Notes: a model not told the origin generated them from the letters alone. A DNA stretch of 64,000 bases from Ophiosphaerella korrae (GCA_028456385.1 JALNQF010000185.1:20578-84577); one strand, 5' to 3'. Counted from the stretch's first letter, positions 39,630 through 51,302 are shown. Program-made: numbers and translations.

Positions 39630-41664
39630 TCAGAAGTCCCACAATGTGCCGAAGGCATGTAATCCCGCGGCGCGACAGCCCCGCATCATCTCGTCGTTGC
39701 CCTGCATGTTAGACGTGATGAAAATGACCTCTGCGCCGAATCTAGTCCAGGTGTCTTTGAGCAGCTCCATTGTGTTGGGGCGGCCACCGCGCTTCTTGGA
39801 GTCCCAGAGGATCATGCGCTCGGGCTCGATGTGCTTGTGGATTAGGCTGGTGATTGTGGGGCCAAAGGTTCGCTCTTGATCGGAGCCGATCCAGATAAGG
39901 AACCAATCGGGGCTTTGGATACAGGTAGATAGTGCGGCGCCGATGCCTGTTCCTGTGCAGACGCGGATGCCGCGCTTGAACATGGCGGATGCGTGGCCGA
40001 CGCCAGCTGTTGGATGTAAGTGAGTGGAAATGCAGGTTTTATAGATAGGCCATACCAAACTTTAGCTCTCGCGTCCACACTGTCTTGGGTGGGTTGGCAA
40101 CCAAGTCCTTTGTAAAGTCGCCTTGAACACCGCAGATCATGTAGTGATGCGTTGACTTGTAGCCCTGACTGATGATTCCGAATGCATGATACTCCATGAT
40201 GGAAGTGCGGCTGATCCGGCCTAAGAGGCCTTGTTGCATTCCACGCTCGAAACGGAGGACTGCAACTTTGGGAGAGGGTATCTCAACTTCAACGGGAACT
40301 TCTCGAAGGGTAACCCATGGGATCAGAATACTAATGAGTGTCAGTATTGTTCAGTTACTTTGTAATCAGGGACTTACAAGACTGTCATGAACACGGCGAA
40401 CCAGAGCTCTTGTGCACTGAGCAAGGAGTGTGCGTCAGATCGCCATTCCCCACGTTTGATGTCATATGTGTTTCCCATGACAACAAAGGCCCAGGTCATC
40501 TATTGCCAGTCAGTAAAAAGTTCTGTTGTAAGCAGGAACGATAATGTGCATACCGCAAGACCCAGCCATCCAATGAATCGATGATGCTTTTCAAACACAT
40601 TATGATAGGTGCTGAGAGGAGATTAGTCATCAGTCCCCTAAGCATAGATACTGGCTACACTGACTTTCGAATCCAAGGGAACGCGCTCAAGACGGAAATA
40701 ATGATGAAAACATTCGTGATGATACCGCTAGCTATCACTGCTGGATGCTGAACCGCACGGTATCGAATGATGTCTACGACTTTGTACACTAGCCACCTAA
40801 ATGACATGTCAGATCGGAATGCCGCAAGATCATGAATGGTCTCTTACGCTGCACCAGATAAGGCACATCCCGAGTGAATGCCTCCGACGTGTTGTAAAAC
40901 CGAAGTAGCCCCGTACTTGATACGTAATGGGGCCCACTATGAATAAGTTAACAACCGCCTATACGTAGTCGAGAAGCACTTACGCTTCGCAGGCCATAGA
41001 TAGCCACGATGTACAAGAAGCGCATCCATAATTCGTTTCTAAATAAGACCGCGCTGAGCAGATTACCTAGAACCAAGGCGCCGAGGTGATTTTCGGCGTA
41101 AGGAAACCGGCCAAGAGCGGTCATGATAATACCAGCGCAGTTGAGTAAAATGATGAGGATGAAAAACTTTCGATAAGTATTAAGCCATAGGTCGAATAAT
41201 ATCCGTTTTGGGACTTTCTTTTTTTGAGGCTCTGGCTTTTTTGGAACGGTCGTTGCCAGGGCAGTGGCATTGATAGATCCTCGCCGGACTGCAGGGCTTG
41301 CTGTTGGCCATGATAAAGACAAGTCTGGTATACTGGGATTTGGTGTGATTCCTTCGTGGACCGGGGAAAGGGGTGAAAAACGCGTGATCTGCGTTTTGAT
41401 ACAGAGCTTCTTCTCTTGGCTCATGTAGGTGAACGGGACAGGGGCAGTCAATTCTGCTGTATTGTCGTACATGCCCTTCTCTGCATCATCCACCGAGTCA
41501 CGACCGCTGCCACGGCTAAGGTCACTCGGTGATTGGGCTACCATAGTATGTGTTTGTCGAACTTCGAGACACAGATGCTGAACAACACAGGCAGGGGTCA
41601 AGGCTTCGAGACAAAGATGCTGAGAAAGCTGCTGGCAGGGGTAACTTTGAGACTGTGAATTCAC
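39630..41664 (-). CDS. TmpA-like transmembrane flavoprotein (ferric-reductase-like)
   Basis: Matches, from memory of the family, fungal TmpA and the C-terminal half of TmpL, membrane flavoproteins linked to redox signalling and conidiation. A ~150-residue cytosolic N-terminus is followed by about six membrane helices. Recognised blocks in order: LFDLWLNTYRKFF, LGALVLGNLLSAVLFRNE, QHVGGIHSGCALSGAAW, RNTYHNVFEKHHRFIGWLG, FERGMQQGLLGRISRTSI and the nucleotide-binding RGIRVCTGTGIGAALSTC. The protein ends in AAGLHAFGTLWDF. His residues in the QHVGG..HSG and NVFEKHH blocks could bind haem (inference). Six introns: 40007-40055, 40331-40377, 40500-40553, 40612-40664, 40797-40847, 40937-40983. They give 577 residues from 41664, or 537 from the Met at 41544. 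The later start is plausible because codons 10-36 come from a short imperfect repeat encoding QHLCLE twice. Confidence 0.9.
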
Positions 41665-44600
41665 CCGCGGGCTGCAGTCTTATTCAATGTTTGAAGGCCA
41701 AGCCCCACCACCACTTGGGTATCAAACTATCCAGATGATGTGAATAACTCTCATAGAGAGATAGAGTCTGTAAAACGCACTAGCCGGATTTGCCGCTTGC
41801 GGGTTTGGCTCAGTATCCAGGTGAGTGTGAGCCTTGCAGTGGCACGCGGGCAACTACCGCCGGTGCGCCCTGTTACACGGAAGGCGTTTCCATCTAGCCC
41901 TTTGAAGAAATATATGAATAGATATTGTGGTCGTCCGTACCGACATTGTATTGCTACCATAGGTGGTTCGGGTATGAGAAAGGCCCCACCAGTGATATAA
42001 CAACATCCACCAAGACCCGAAAGAAGCTTAATAGAAGTCAGTAGCCGAGAGTGACCACTCAGAAATCGACGATGAAAGCTCCTTGGCATCGTTCCAGCCT
42101 CACCCCATTTTTATGCTGGTCGAGCCACTGCCTACAGCCTGGATACTGGGACCAGGCAGAAGCATCCATGAATTTCTTCATTACTATTGGAGTTCTGAGC
42201 ATCTCGGTCCGAAGTCCGACATTTTGCGATTACCCCACGTGTCATGTGTACGACTTGCAGTATCCAGAATCCGGGGTTAATCTGGGTAAATTAAACTCAA
42301 CCCAAACATTTTTTTATCATCTCGTTTATGATGATATGTATCCAGGCATGACATGAGATGATTTCATCGTACAGATGATGTGAGCAACCGTGGGATAGGG
42401 TGTTTGTACAGGAACGAACGAACTTATAGTCTAAACATATCAGTAGAAGGTACAGAAAAATGTGGCTATATGATTCGTTGATCCGTTTATAATCACTACC
42501 TGTTCCTGAAATTGCGAACTTGAAAGCCATAGCTCGATTGAGCTGCACTCATTATCAATCTTTCTTATGCCTGCACCCCCTTAGCTTTACTTCGTACGCG
42601 GTTGCTACGATACTCCTCTACCACGAAAATGATGATGCGGATGTGGTATGCGGTGATGACCCGTAAAATTGCTAAGCCACCAAGATATTGAATTTGGGCA
42701 GCAAAGACACAAAGAGAACAAGAAAGCCTCAGCGATATGCGTCATCGTAGAGCAAGCTGATGGTACCGCCACGTATTGTAACCAGAGATGACGCCATGTC
42801 AGCAAGTCAGCCTGCTGGAACGGTTCCGTGCGCCGGTACTTTAGAGTTGATCTCTCTGTCTAGTGCGGTAGCACGCGGATAGTATTAATTTAGGTCTAGT
42901 GTCGCAATATCGACCCATGCCACGCAAATTACTTGAGCAATTACCTGTCACGTGCGGAACTAAGCGTCCCTCGGTATCCTCATTAGGCGCGGGGAGAAGC
43001 TGTAAAACCGGGTGTAAGGGCGGGCCCGTGGAGAACAACAATATCAACGAGATCACAGGAATTCGTCGTGGGATGTAGTGTGGGGTCAAAGGGTAGTGCG
43101 AATCGGGGTATCACAGCGCTAACTACATCTTGACTCAAGAATCTTTGTGGGTGTGTTTCTTTAGGTGCGATTCTGCGAATCTCTGATCGGCAAAGGATGC
43201 CGCGAGCTTTGCACCCGAATATTGTGATGCGAATGCAAAGGTGTGACAAGAAGTGGATAATAAGTTGCGCTTTTCTGCGACGAATTCGCTGCACAACCGG
43301 TGGTTCATAGTGTTCGCTCTTGCAAGGGATCGATCCCTAGGTCAACCTTTCAGTCGTTCGAGCATGCCATCAAATAATCTGATTGTGACTGGTCTTAATG
43401 AATAGTAGGAGCACTAAAATGTTTTGCGTAAGAAAGGCGTTGCGAATCTTGATTCGCCCATCTGGCATAAGGTTGAGAAAGGTATCACGGTTCCATGTTG
43501 AAAGTCGTGGCTTGTCGTACCGGTACTCCCGCAATCGCTTTTAGCGCAATCAAAGATAGCGATCTGAAGGCCGACAGAGCCTACCCATGTATATCGGTGT
43601 CGAGTACTTTTCACGTTCTGGAAATGCCAATGCAATCTCCTTCAGCCTCAGGTCCCACATTACCCTATGACGCTGATAAAGCCAAGATGACCGCAATACG
43701 ATCGACCGAATGCTTGGTACGCAGCTCTACTCGCAAGCTTAGTAGCCTAAACACAGTTTGCTGCGGCTTGTTGCTTGGCAGTCGCATAAGATTTGATGCC
43801 ACCTTGGACAAAATAACGAGTCCGATCCTAAAAAGTTATGTATTTTACGAAATTTCGATTCAGGTATGATATATGTGATCGAAGTTACAGCTAGATCAAT
43901 ATACGTGGTTTTGATGGCGGAGCACCAGCAATATCGATGTTGATCAAATATCCTCACAAGACTGATGTCGACAGATTCGCCAACCTGTCAAAGGAAGGTA
44001 TGCATCTATAGAACAAAGCAGGTGGTTGTATAATCAATTCTCCTGACCTGGATTATGCGCTTTATAGGCTTTATAGTTATCCAGAATCGAAACTGTGTGC
44101 GATTTCGCGAATTGTTTTGGTTCCGGGCCAGTCCGCTCTTACTGACGCTGTTAGAATAGATGAAAGAATACACAATCAAAATGGTGGTAGTTTTCGAGAT
44201 TTACAGACGTTAGGTATATAGAACAAGAAACCCACTTACTTCATGCCGTCTTGTGGCCGATGTGTAACAAACCCGAAAGGGATAATGACAGAGAATCTGA
44301 GTAAATTTAGCATATCCACCCTCAAATCTTTGCACTAATTGTGTCCCTTTATTTGTTTCTGAACAATAAATGTTGAACAAGGAGTCTGATATTTCGAGAC
44401 ATCAACAATGTCATGCAGCTACACCTGCAAGCTGGTGCTCTAGGCTTGGATAAAATTTAGTCTCTAGTAACAATGCCAGCATATTCCTTCAGTCTTCTCA
44501 TTGAATGAATCCATTTCCGGATGACCTTGAGCACCTGTATCACAATCCGAACTTCGGTTGAATGCCAGATATCGGGCTTTCAAGGTTCAAGACCAGGCTG

Positions 44601-44685
44601 AAGCTCGACCGTTGCAGTTTAAATCGAGTGCATACCCCCAATTTCAAATGATTAATAACGAACAAGAATTATATACATCTTCGCT
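41665..44685. other. Gene-poor region, 3 kb
   Basis: No convincing gene. Several open frames under 125 codons exist on both strands (for example 43495-43869 plus), but none shows a domain, good splice partners or conserved motifs. It includes the TmpA-like promoter region next to 41,664. A TATATA stretch 15-20 bp before the ATG at 44686 may belong to the next gene. Confidence 0.5.
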
Positions 44686-45507
44686 ATGGTCGAAACGAGG
44701 AACAGGGATTTAGCCATCGCAGTCTCGATACTGGCAGTTAATATTGTAGCTGGCAGATTTTTTAATCGAGCCACTACTCCTCATGAATTTAGATGTTTTC
44801 AAAATTTTCCTGAAAAGATCCGCGAACTCATTTACGAGCATGCAATGCGTATGGGTGGTCATTTTACACAGCCAGTATCTATAGCACCATGCGGAATTTC
44901 CAATCAATATCGCAGTCTCAACAACTGTTTACCAGCTTCATGTTTCACGAATAGGCAGGAGAGCTCGATTGCTAGATCGGTCTTTATGCGTAATGCAACA
45001 TTCTACTTCTATCGTCGCCAGGATGCTCTGGTTATCGCCCGATGGCTTACCATAGGCAGCTGTTCTAATGACCTTTTGTCAATAAAACAGGTCAAGATTG
45101 ACTATATACCCCACTATCGCGTCAACGGCCTAGCTGGAGATATCAATCTGTTGAAGAGATGCTCAGGTCTCCGGAAACTCACCATTTCAGTTCCGTTGAA
45201 AGCTCTGAATCGATCTTCCCACACGATAAACCGGCTCTGGGTTCAACATATCCCACATACTCTTTCTGAACTCCAATTCAAGCTAAAGTTAGGAGGTATT
45301 ATCAGATGCAATAACCTATCAAGTATCGTTTTCGATATTCGAACTCCATATAGCTCAATTCGAACATCGAATATGCCTTGCATAACCATTTTGGAAGCTC
45401 TGGTAAATAATATGAAAGCTGATTTTGCTGCAATCGGACGAGAGGTAAATATCCAAATATCTTTCTCTCATTACGAAAACCCGGTACTGGCTTTTGCACA
45501 AGAATAA
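44686..45507 (+). CDS. Small protein with 2EXR/F-box-like N-terminal motif, 273 aa
   Basis: Single-exon frame. Residues ~37-55 read FQNFPEKIRELIYEHAMR, the helix-start pattern (F..LP.EIR..IY) of fungal 2EXR/F-box-like proteins, a large family of unknown biochemical role. The following ~200 residues are Leu/Ile-rich with a loose repeat rhythm (LRKLTISVPL, LSELQFKLKL) and could form an LRR-like ligand-binding tail. No signal peptide; a weak hydrophobic stretch occurs at residues 9-22. It lies alone in AT-rich DNA, with no nearby gene on the same strand for over 1 kb. Function unknown. Confidence 0.6.
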   Translation: MVETRNRDLAIAVSILAVNIVAGRFFNRATTPHEFRCFQNFPEKIRELIYEHAMRMGGHFTQPVSIAPCGISNQYRSLNNCLPASCFTNRQESSIARSVFMRNATFYFYRRQDALVIARWLTIGSCSNDLLSIKQVKIDYIPHYRVNGLAGDINLLKRCSGLRKLTISVPLKALNRSSHTINRLWVQHIPHTLSELQFKLKLGGIIRCNNLSSIVFDIRTPYSSIRTSNMPCITILEALVNNMKADFAAIGREVNIQISFSHYENPVLAFAQE

Positions 45508-46486
45508 TACTGGAACCCATCGGCAAGAAACGACATTGAACTGACCTACTTTTCTTATCTCGGAGTATTTCCAGAAGTCCTCCAAGTGTACGAGCCCTCC
45601 CGACGAGACGGCCTCTACGACACAAATACTATCCCTAGGTATGCATTTAGCTTCAGCGCGTTCAGAATTTCGCATGCAACCTTAAAATCTCAATATAATG
45701 CCCTCAAATTATATGAAATTATTTCTACATTAGTCACACTCGCATATAACGTGTTCCGATATAGCTGATAATAGGAATATATTTTCGAAGCAGCGATTCT
45801 AGAAACATAGCGCCAACACTTCAGCTTACCAGCACTTTTCGCATATATAGAATCACAGCTAATGCAATAATAGTATCAAATGATAGTAAAGTTGATGTAG
45901 AATACTAACGCCCCTCCCTACGTACCGGAAAACCCACTGTACCGGAATACACTAAGAAATTTTTTTGGATCGAAAAATCAATCGATATATAGTAGTACTA
46001 CAATATCTACAACGTTCGCATAGTGTAGTCCTGATGCCTGCAATGTTCCCCTAATGCCCGTGTAAGGTAGACTTCGCACAATATATAATCTAGGAGGTTC
46101 AACAACTAGCGGATTGAAAAGAGATCGAATAGTAGATAGAGAGCTACATAAGGTGAGATTTGAGGCTATAAGAGCTAGGTAGCTGCCTAGAGGTCGTCCA
46201 AAGCTATCCCCTAATAGGTTAGTTAGGTGGACCCCCTCCAGATAAATCCCCTAACTAGCCGTAGAGGGACTATCTCGAGAATAACTAGGATAACTCCCTT
46301 ACATTTATATATTTTGCTAGTCACTGATTTTGGTTATCTTGGTAGGAACTGTCCTGGTCTGCACCTAGGTCACGCCTATAGATATTCAATTTGCTAAGAA
46401 CTACTTCAGGACGAAACGTTGAGTGAAGTATAGCATGGATCTCAAGTCCTGTGAAAACCTGGCTTTCTGATACTGCAGAATCTTGT
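45508..46486. other. AT-rich region, likely decayed repeat
   Basis: TA-rich DNA (many TAGCTAG/CTAGCTA words) resembling RIP-mutated transposon sequence elsewhere in this window. The 9-mer GTACCGGAA-like word occurs twice near 45,925-45,950, as expected of an element terminus, but no matching inverted copy was found. No intact gene is seen. Confidence 0.4.
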
Positions 46487-46789
46487 TTAGAAACTCTTCG
46501 GGGTTGCTTCCTCTTGTGTCGGCATATCGGCACACTGCAGCAGTGTAGATAAATAACGGCACAGATATCTTTTGTCGAGGCAAATTGCTGAAGGATCGCC
46601 CCAGTATCTTGCTCTCTCACATTCGTCCAACGCCGTGTCTCCAAGAGTGGCTGCTAGATCAGCTTTTCGAAATGGTCTTTCAGAGATCTCTGTATTATCT
46701 TGTTTGTTCTTGAAATTCACCATAGATTCAAATTTTCTCCCAAAGAAATGTGTAGATGCGCATGGCGCAGATGGCACGTGACTATGCAC
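46487..46789 (-). CDS. Possible small ORF, 100 aa, uncertain
   Basis: An uninterrupted frame with balanced, protein-like composition (for example DTALDECERARYWGDP, ICLDKRYLCRYLS), divergent from the DUF7924-like gene. No domain is recognised, and the stop may fall inside a larger, decayed reading frame. It could be a gene, a fragment, or chance. Low confidence. Confidence 0.25.
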   Translation of the reverse strand: MHSHVPSAPCASTHFFGRKFESMVNFKNKQDNTEISERPFRKADLAATLGDTALDECERARYWGDPSAICLDKRYLCRYLSTLLQCADMPTQEEATPKSF

Positions 46790-46869
46790 GTGGGTCCGCT
46801 AGAGCTAGGTGCCAAGACGCCTGCTCATCAGCTGCAATCCACCAAACCTCGAGTATCGCAGAAACCGCC

Positions 46870-48274
46870 ATGAAGCGCAAATCATCCGAAACTAACGAGC
46901 AACAGCCTTGTCGCACAAAGAAACGCCCCAGAACAGAAGATGAACGCGCCCATTGTTTAACTAACCCGGCTGTTCCCCTCACCCACGAAGCCCTGTGCAC
47001 ATTGGCACGGTCGTTTGACCAGTCATACCAAAACTCACCTCATAAACACGCACAAGGTGGGTGTGTTTTCGGTAGGATGCCAACACCACTCCCGCCACGT
47101 ACCGCGTCTTCACGTCGATCTGTGCGGTCACGTAGGATCCGCACACAGAGTCCGAGCAAAAAGCCAACCCCTCAAACGTATCGCACCCGGAATATGCACC
47201 ATGCAAAAGTTTTCATCGAGGCCTTACCTGACCTCCCACCCGCTATCGACGACTTGATGCGACAGATATTGAAGATTGACTCGTGGAAGGACCAGGTGAC
47301 CGCTCCAGTCAATGACCTGGATTTCAATAGCGCTGTGAACTGGTATCAGACTGTGTCTCGCAAAAATGCGCGTAGCTGCGCGCTTGAAGGCGACTGGAAG
47401 GCAAGCCTCTATGGTCTTATAGCGAAGGTGACGGATATCTGGGAGAACGAGCTGAAGGTCCACATGTCAGAGAAAGGTAAAATCGCTAAGAAACCATTAG
47501 ATTTTCTGCTTACCAGAGATGACAGTGTGGAATCCCGATCTCAAGCCAACGGGCCCCTCGCTGAGCAATCTGTACGATGATGATGTTGAGGCTGCAGCAT
47601 GCTCTAATCAGTTTATTGTGCCTCCCTTTGTAGGGGATGATACTACTATCCCTGATTTCGTGGGATCTGTTCCACCTCTTGCGCCGTCCCTACCTTCGAT
47701 CGCACCGACTACTAGTTCGGAAGCCATGGATCCATACTATATATCAACTCCGAAGCCAGACATAACTATTGGTCTTGCGCATAGCGATTTTCAATGGCCG
47801 TTGCAAGAACGCCTTGTCAGACACCAAGCCTCCGCGTCAATACTGAGTGATCCTCATGCGGTTGATATGGGCATGCGTTTTCCGTTCCTAGTAGTGGAAG
47901 CAAAAGGTCTAAGCATGAACGGGAGCCTCGTCAGTGCGCAGAATCAAGCCGCTATCAGTGGTGCTGCGATGCTTACAATTCTGCGCGACCTTGCCGACCA
48001 GGTAGAATGGAATACAAACCCGCAGAGCACCACTGACCTCACACTGCGTGCGATGGCGTTATGTTTTTCCATTGTTTTAGGCGGCCCTACGCATGAGGTG
48101 TGGGTGCACTTTGTTCACGAGGACGCAACTCACATGCAGTGCCTCCGATCATGTCGCACGACCCACGAGCGTGATGCGCACGAGTTTGTATGCTATCTCA
48201 TCCGTATTCTTGAGTGGGGTAGAGGAGCTCATAAAGAAAGCATTGTGAAGATGCTCCATCTAGTCCCTACATGA
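46870..48274 (+). CDS. DUF7924-like protein with PD-(D/E)XK-like arrangement, 454 aa
   Basis: Two exons joined over a short intron (47477-47516, GTAAAA..ACCAG), which restores the frame as EKEMTVWNPD. The N-terminal ~130 residues are basic and disordered, with KKRPR and RRSVRSRRIR patches that could act as nuclear localisation signals. The C-terminal domain has STPKPDITIGL followed ~55 residues later by FPFLVVEAKG and then NQAAISGAAML. This layout is typical of fungal DUF7924 proteins as I recall them. The P-D ... E-x-K pattern resembles PD-(D/E)XK nucleases; activity is inference only. An in-frame ATG at 46756 would add 38 residues; 46870 was preferred because the protein there begins with the basic region common in this family. 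Confidence 0.75.
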
Positions 48275-48753
48275 CTTCGATCCACACGTAGCATTAACAT
48301 AACAGTGTCGCTCGAAGGAGTCGAATAGGATCAGTTTCCAGGTATGATGATAATATTGAATGATCGATTAGCAATGCTTCAATGACTTCTAGTATAATAT
48401 TCCAGGGGACAATCGCAAGCAAAAGCATGTGGCTCGCCTTCCTGTAGATCGCAGCGATTATCAAGACCAAGAAATTTCCTCTTAAGCATGTCCACTGTAT
48501 GAGGACTTAGTATGAGGGACGTATGGATTTGCCGTACCGTGCAATAATCGGATCATTGCGCGCTCGTCCGGACACGTAGTCACCTTCTCAAGGAGTTCAT
48601 ACACAGTACTCGTCCCCCAAAAACCCTTCCAGACGTAAGAAGTGGAGCTACTATATTCGCCAAACCTATCTTCAGGTAGTAGTATTCCACATTTTTTTCG
48701 CCATTAAGTTCCTGAAGGGCTTCCGAAAACGCAATGGCATCGTACTGTTTTTT
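48275..48753. other. Intergenic spacer
   Basis: No gene identified. The minus-strand open frame 48580-48945 overlaps the kinase-like pseudogene and is treated as its shadow. Confidence 0.45.
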
Positions 48754-49458
48754 TCGGAGAAGATATGCGTCAAGCACGACTCCAGTGTTAGCCTCAGTGA
48801 GGCATCGTCTATTCAATTCGTCGTGAAGCGCACTTCGGTTCCAGTGTTCCAGTCTCTCGCGTGTACTGCGCTTCGCGAATTTGAACCGAGCATATATTGT
48901 GATGGAGAAAATACACGGAGATCTAGTCGGATCAGGGTGGTTCAAGCGTTCAGAGGAAAGTAAGGGAAAGATCCTGGACTAGCTCAAGGACATGGTCGAG
49001 GAGATGCGCCGCATAACACCTCCGACAGGTATTGGCGTCGCTTATGTAGATGGCGGCCCCTTATATGACCCCCGGTTGCCTGGTACATCGAATCCTTTTG
49101 GGCTCTTTGGGACAGCTCAGGACTTTCATAGGCACCGGCAAGGTGGTCTAGAAGCACATCCGGCACATGAGTCAGAGATTAGTGAGCTCATTTTACAGCA
49201 AGACAAACTCCAGTCCGCTCAGGCGTTCATTCATAGGGACTTGAGCAGTTTGAATGTCCTCGCTTCTGGCTATAAGGCTGTGGTATTATTGATTGGGAAA
49301 CCGCTGGCTGGTACCCTTCGTACTAGGAGTACACTCCTGCCTGGAACGTAAACCCGCAAAACCAATTTTGGCGAGATGAGGTGGATAAATTTATCCAGCC
49401 CATGCCTAAAGAACTGGAGATGGAAAAGATACGATTCAAGTACTTCGGAGACGTTTGA
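48754..49458 (+). pseudogene. Decayed APH-type phosphotransferase/kinase-like gene
   Basis: Reading across frames gives a clear aminoglycoside-phosphotransferase-like fold as common in fungi. In order: SEKICVKHDSS, IQFVVKRTSVPV, RAYIVMEKIHGDL, then KILD-stop-LKDMVEEMR, VDGGPLYDPRLPG, catalytic loop IHRDLSSLNVL (HxDxxxxN-like) and metal-binding DWETAGWYPS. It ends KYFGDV at 49458. Two in-frame stops (TAG 48980-48982, where Gln is expected; TAG 49324-49326, where Trp is expected) both fit C:G-to-T:A mutation. Frame changes near 48,860 and 49,285 add further damage, though the first could be an unspliced intron. The N-terminus is not found. Not expected to give a functional product. Confidence 0.65.
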
Positions 49459-49511
49459 TTAATCAGATCTGAGTGAATCATGAACATTTGCGGACTCTCC
49501 GATATGTGCGC

Positions 49512-49975
49512 TCATGGAATTTTCTCCTTCCTCTCGACCAGGCCATACGTAGGCGCCTTTATCATATCATAGTTCCCTTGTCCATCGAAACAATGCTCGT
49601 CTTTCTTCCGCTGGCAATATTCCATTGCCGCGTTCCATATCTTCGTCCACTCAGTCACGCTTGTTCCCAGAGCTTTCCCGTCTGCTTCTAGACTCTGCAA
49701 CGCTTCCTGCACCCAACCAACACAGTTCCATCCCGCTACGCCTTGCCTAATCGGTGTGTTCCGAATAATGGATATGAATCAATTCTTATTATCTGCCTTA
49801 TCTATCATCACTCGCACAAGCAGCATCGAAGTTGCTAACAAAGTAGTTTTCCTCTCTTCGAAGAGCCACGCCGACGCATTAGGCCCCGTGATGCGCTCTT
49901 TTGCGTGATAGCGCATGCCTACGCCATTCTCGGCCTCGTCTTTGGGGCCGACTAGAAGTGTCTAGTGGTATTTGT
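49512..49975 (-). pseudogene. Decayed DUF6914-like gene
   Basis: A minus-strand frame reads TLLVGPKDEAENGVGMRYHAK, then TSMLLVRVMIDKAD, a TGA, FISIIRNTPIRQG, WNCVGWVQEALQSL, AAMEYCQRKKDEHCFDGQG, ending ERKEKIP. The order and spacing resemble a fungal family I recall as DUF6914; function unknown. Two stops interrupt it: TAG just before TLLVG, where Trp is expected, and TGA, where Arg (CGA) is expected. Both fit C:G-to-T:A changes. It is tail-to-tail with the kinase-like pseudogene, so this 1.2 kb looks like a patch of inactivated genes. Confidence 0.45.
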
Positions 49976-50052
49976 GTTATCATCACGTCTGTCAGTGGCT
50001 GATTATAGTGGTCAGGGTCGCGGTCCCAATTGAACGCTGATTGGCTATTATC

Positions 50053-50209
50053 TGCAACAAAATGTTGCATCATGCATGCAGCATTTTGTTGCACATAACA
50101 GCTAATCATACAGCTCTATCGAATCTATCGACCGGCGACAACCCTCCATGCTCAAACTCCTCCTGTTTCTTGACAAATGCGATTTTACATGCGCGCAGCA
50201 TTTTGTTGC
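50053..50209. repeat. Imperfect 41-bp palindrome with a second partial copy
   Basis: Positions 50053-50093 form an inverted repeat with 16-nt arms (TGCAACAAAATG then T/C then TGC, one mismatch) around an ATGCATGCA-type centre. The arm GCAGCATTTTGTTGC reappears intact at 50195-50209. It could be a hairpin, a protein-binding palindrome or the end of a small element. Confidence 0.6.
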
Positions 50210-50719
50210 GTACAGGGGCCAATCGTATAACCTATCACATTCAACAACTTGGGCCGGACATCCTTCAACTCCTCTCGTCTCCAGCACGCGAACGATACTC
50301 TCCAGCCCATCGAGACTAGTGATCTCTCTACAAGTCGGAAGCGGTGCCGCGCTCGCTTGAGAGAGACGTCTTCAAACTGGAACAGCTCCAACAATGGTGA
50401 TTTAGCCTCGGATCTCGTAGTGCCGTCGTCACTATATCCTAATCTGTGCAGCTCCAGAGGCATGGCCAAATCCGTTATGCAAAAGCCATCGGGAAGAAGC
50501 AAGTCTTCGGGTGCATACTCTCAATTGAAGTCCCCAATGTTTCACAGAGCAATTTTGATGATATAATGAGTCTCCTACCCTTGACACGGCTAAAGATAGA
50601 CTGGTCCTTCAGTCGCTTGCAGCCTTCTTCACCGATCTTTGCGCCTGCGTCCTTCGTCTCACAGCTCTAGCCGATATACTTCCTCTCCTTTGTCCTTGAT
50701 CCTGAACCTGCAGTCGATA
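50210..50719. other. Spacer of uncertain content
   Basis: Both strands have open frames of about 105 codons here (plus 50249-50566, minus 50185-50502). Neither has a recognisable domain, so no gene is called. It contains the upstream region of the small membrane protein. Confidence 0.35.
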
Positions 50720-51302
50720 ATGCGCATCTACGAATTAGCAACCCTGGCTGTAGTCGCCCTTGGGGCTATTTGGACATATGTCAATCACTGCACATTCGAG
50801 CGGCCTGTCCTCTGGATAGTTTTGGTTGGTCATGGGTTCACTTGCGCCATAATCATTACCGCCCTGGCCATTCCAAATAACGCATCATCACAGAGACTAG
50901 TGGGCCCCTTGGTAAAGTGCGGCACTTTGTTTTTGGTGGCTACAGAAGTCAGTCATTGCCCCATGTCAAGGCGACAGTGTACTGACAAATGACTTCTAGG
51001 TGGTGAAGGTGTCCACAATACTTCTCACTTATCTACTTTGGTTGATACACAAACGCACTTGCGCGGCTTGGGTAGCAGCTATTATTACCATCTCAGTTCT
51101 TCTATCATTTCCCGAAAGAAGCCAGAGAGCCAAATTTATATGCTGCCTTACAGCCCTAACACTGATTTTTTCGGCGAGTACTGCGCTGCTTTTTATACTT
51201 GCTAAAAGCAATGCTTCTGCTTTGAAGGCTTTACCGCATACAACTACGGCAGTCGAAGTACGAAGATTTTGTGTATATTGTGGCATACTAGGATGCACGT
51301 AG
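50720..51302 (+). CDS. Small multi-pass membrane protein, 176 aa
   Basis: Two exons over an intron at 50948-50999 (GTCAGT..TTCTAG) keep a single frame. The spliced protein has about five hydrophobic segments: ELATLAVVALGAIW, WIVLVGHGFTCAIIITALA, a stretch crossing the splice junction (TLFLVATE then VVKVSTILLTYLLWL), AAWVAAIITISVLL and LTALTLIFSASTALLFILA. No family is recognised. The first exon is also open upstream, but the Met at 50720 directly precedes the first helix. The intron joins two hydrophobic segments without breaking the pattern, which supports it being a real gene. Confidence 0.55.

Noticed and set aside
43495..43869. 124-codon plus-strand frame
   Set aside because: No domain, no conserved-looking block, and it lies in otherwise empty sequence.
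48580..48945. 121-codon minus-strand frame
   Set aside because: It is antisense to the kinase-like pseudogene, whose plus-strand reading has clear family motifs.
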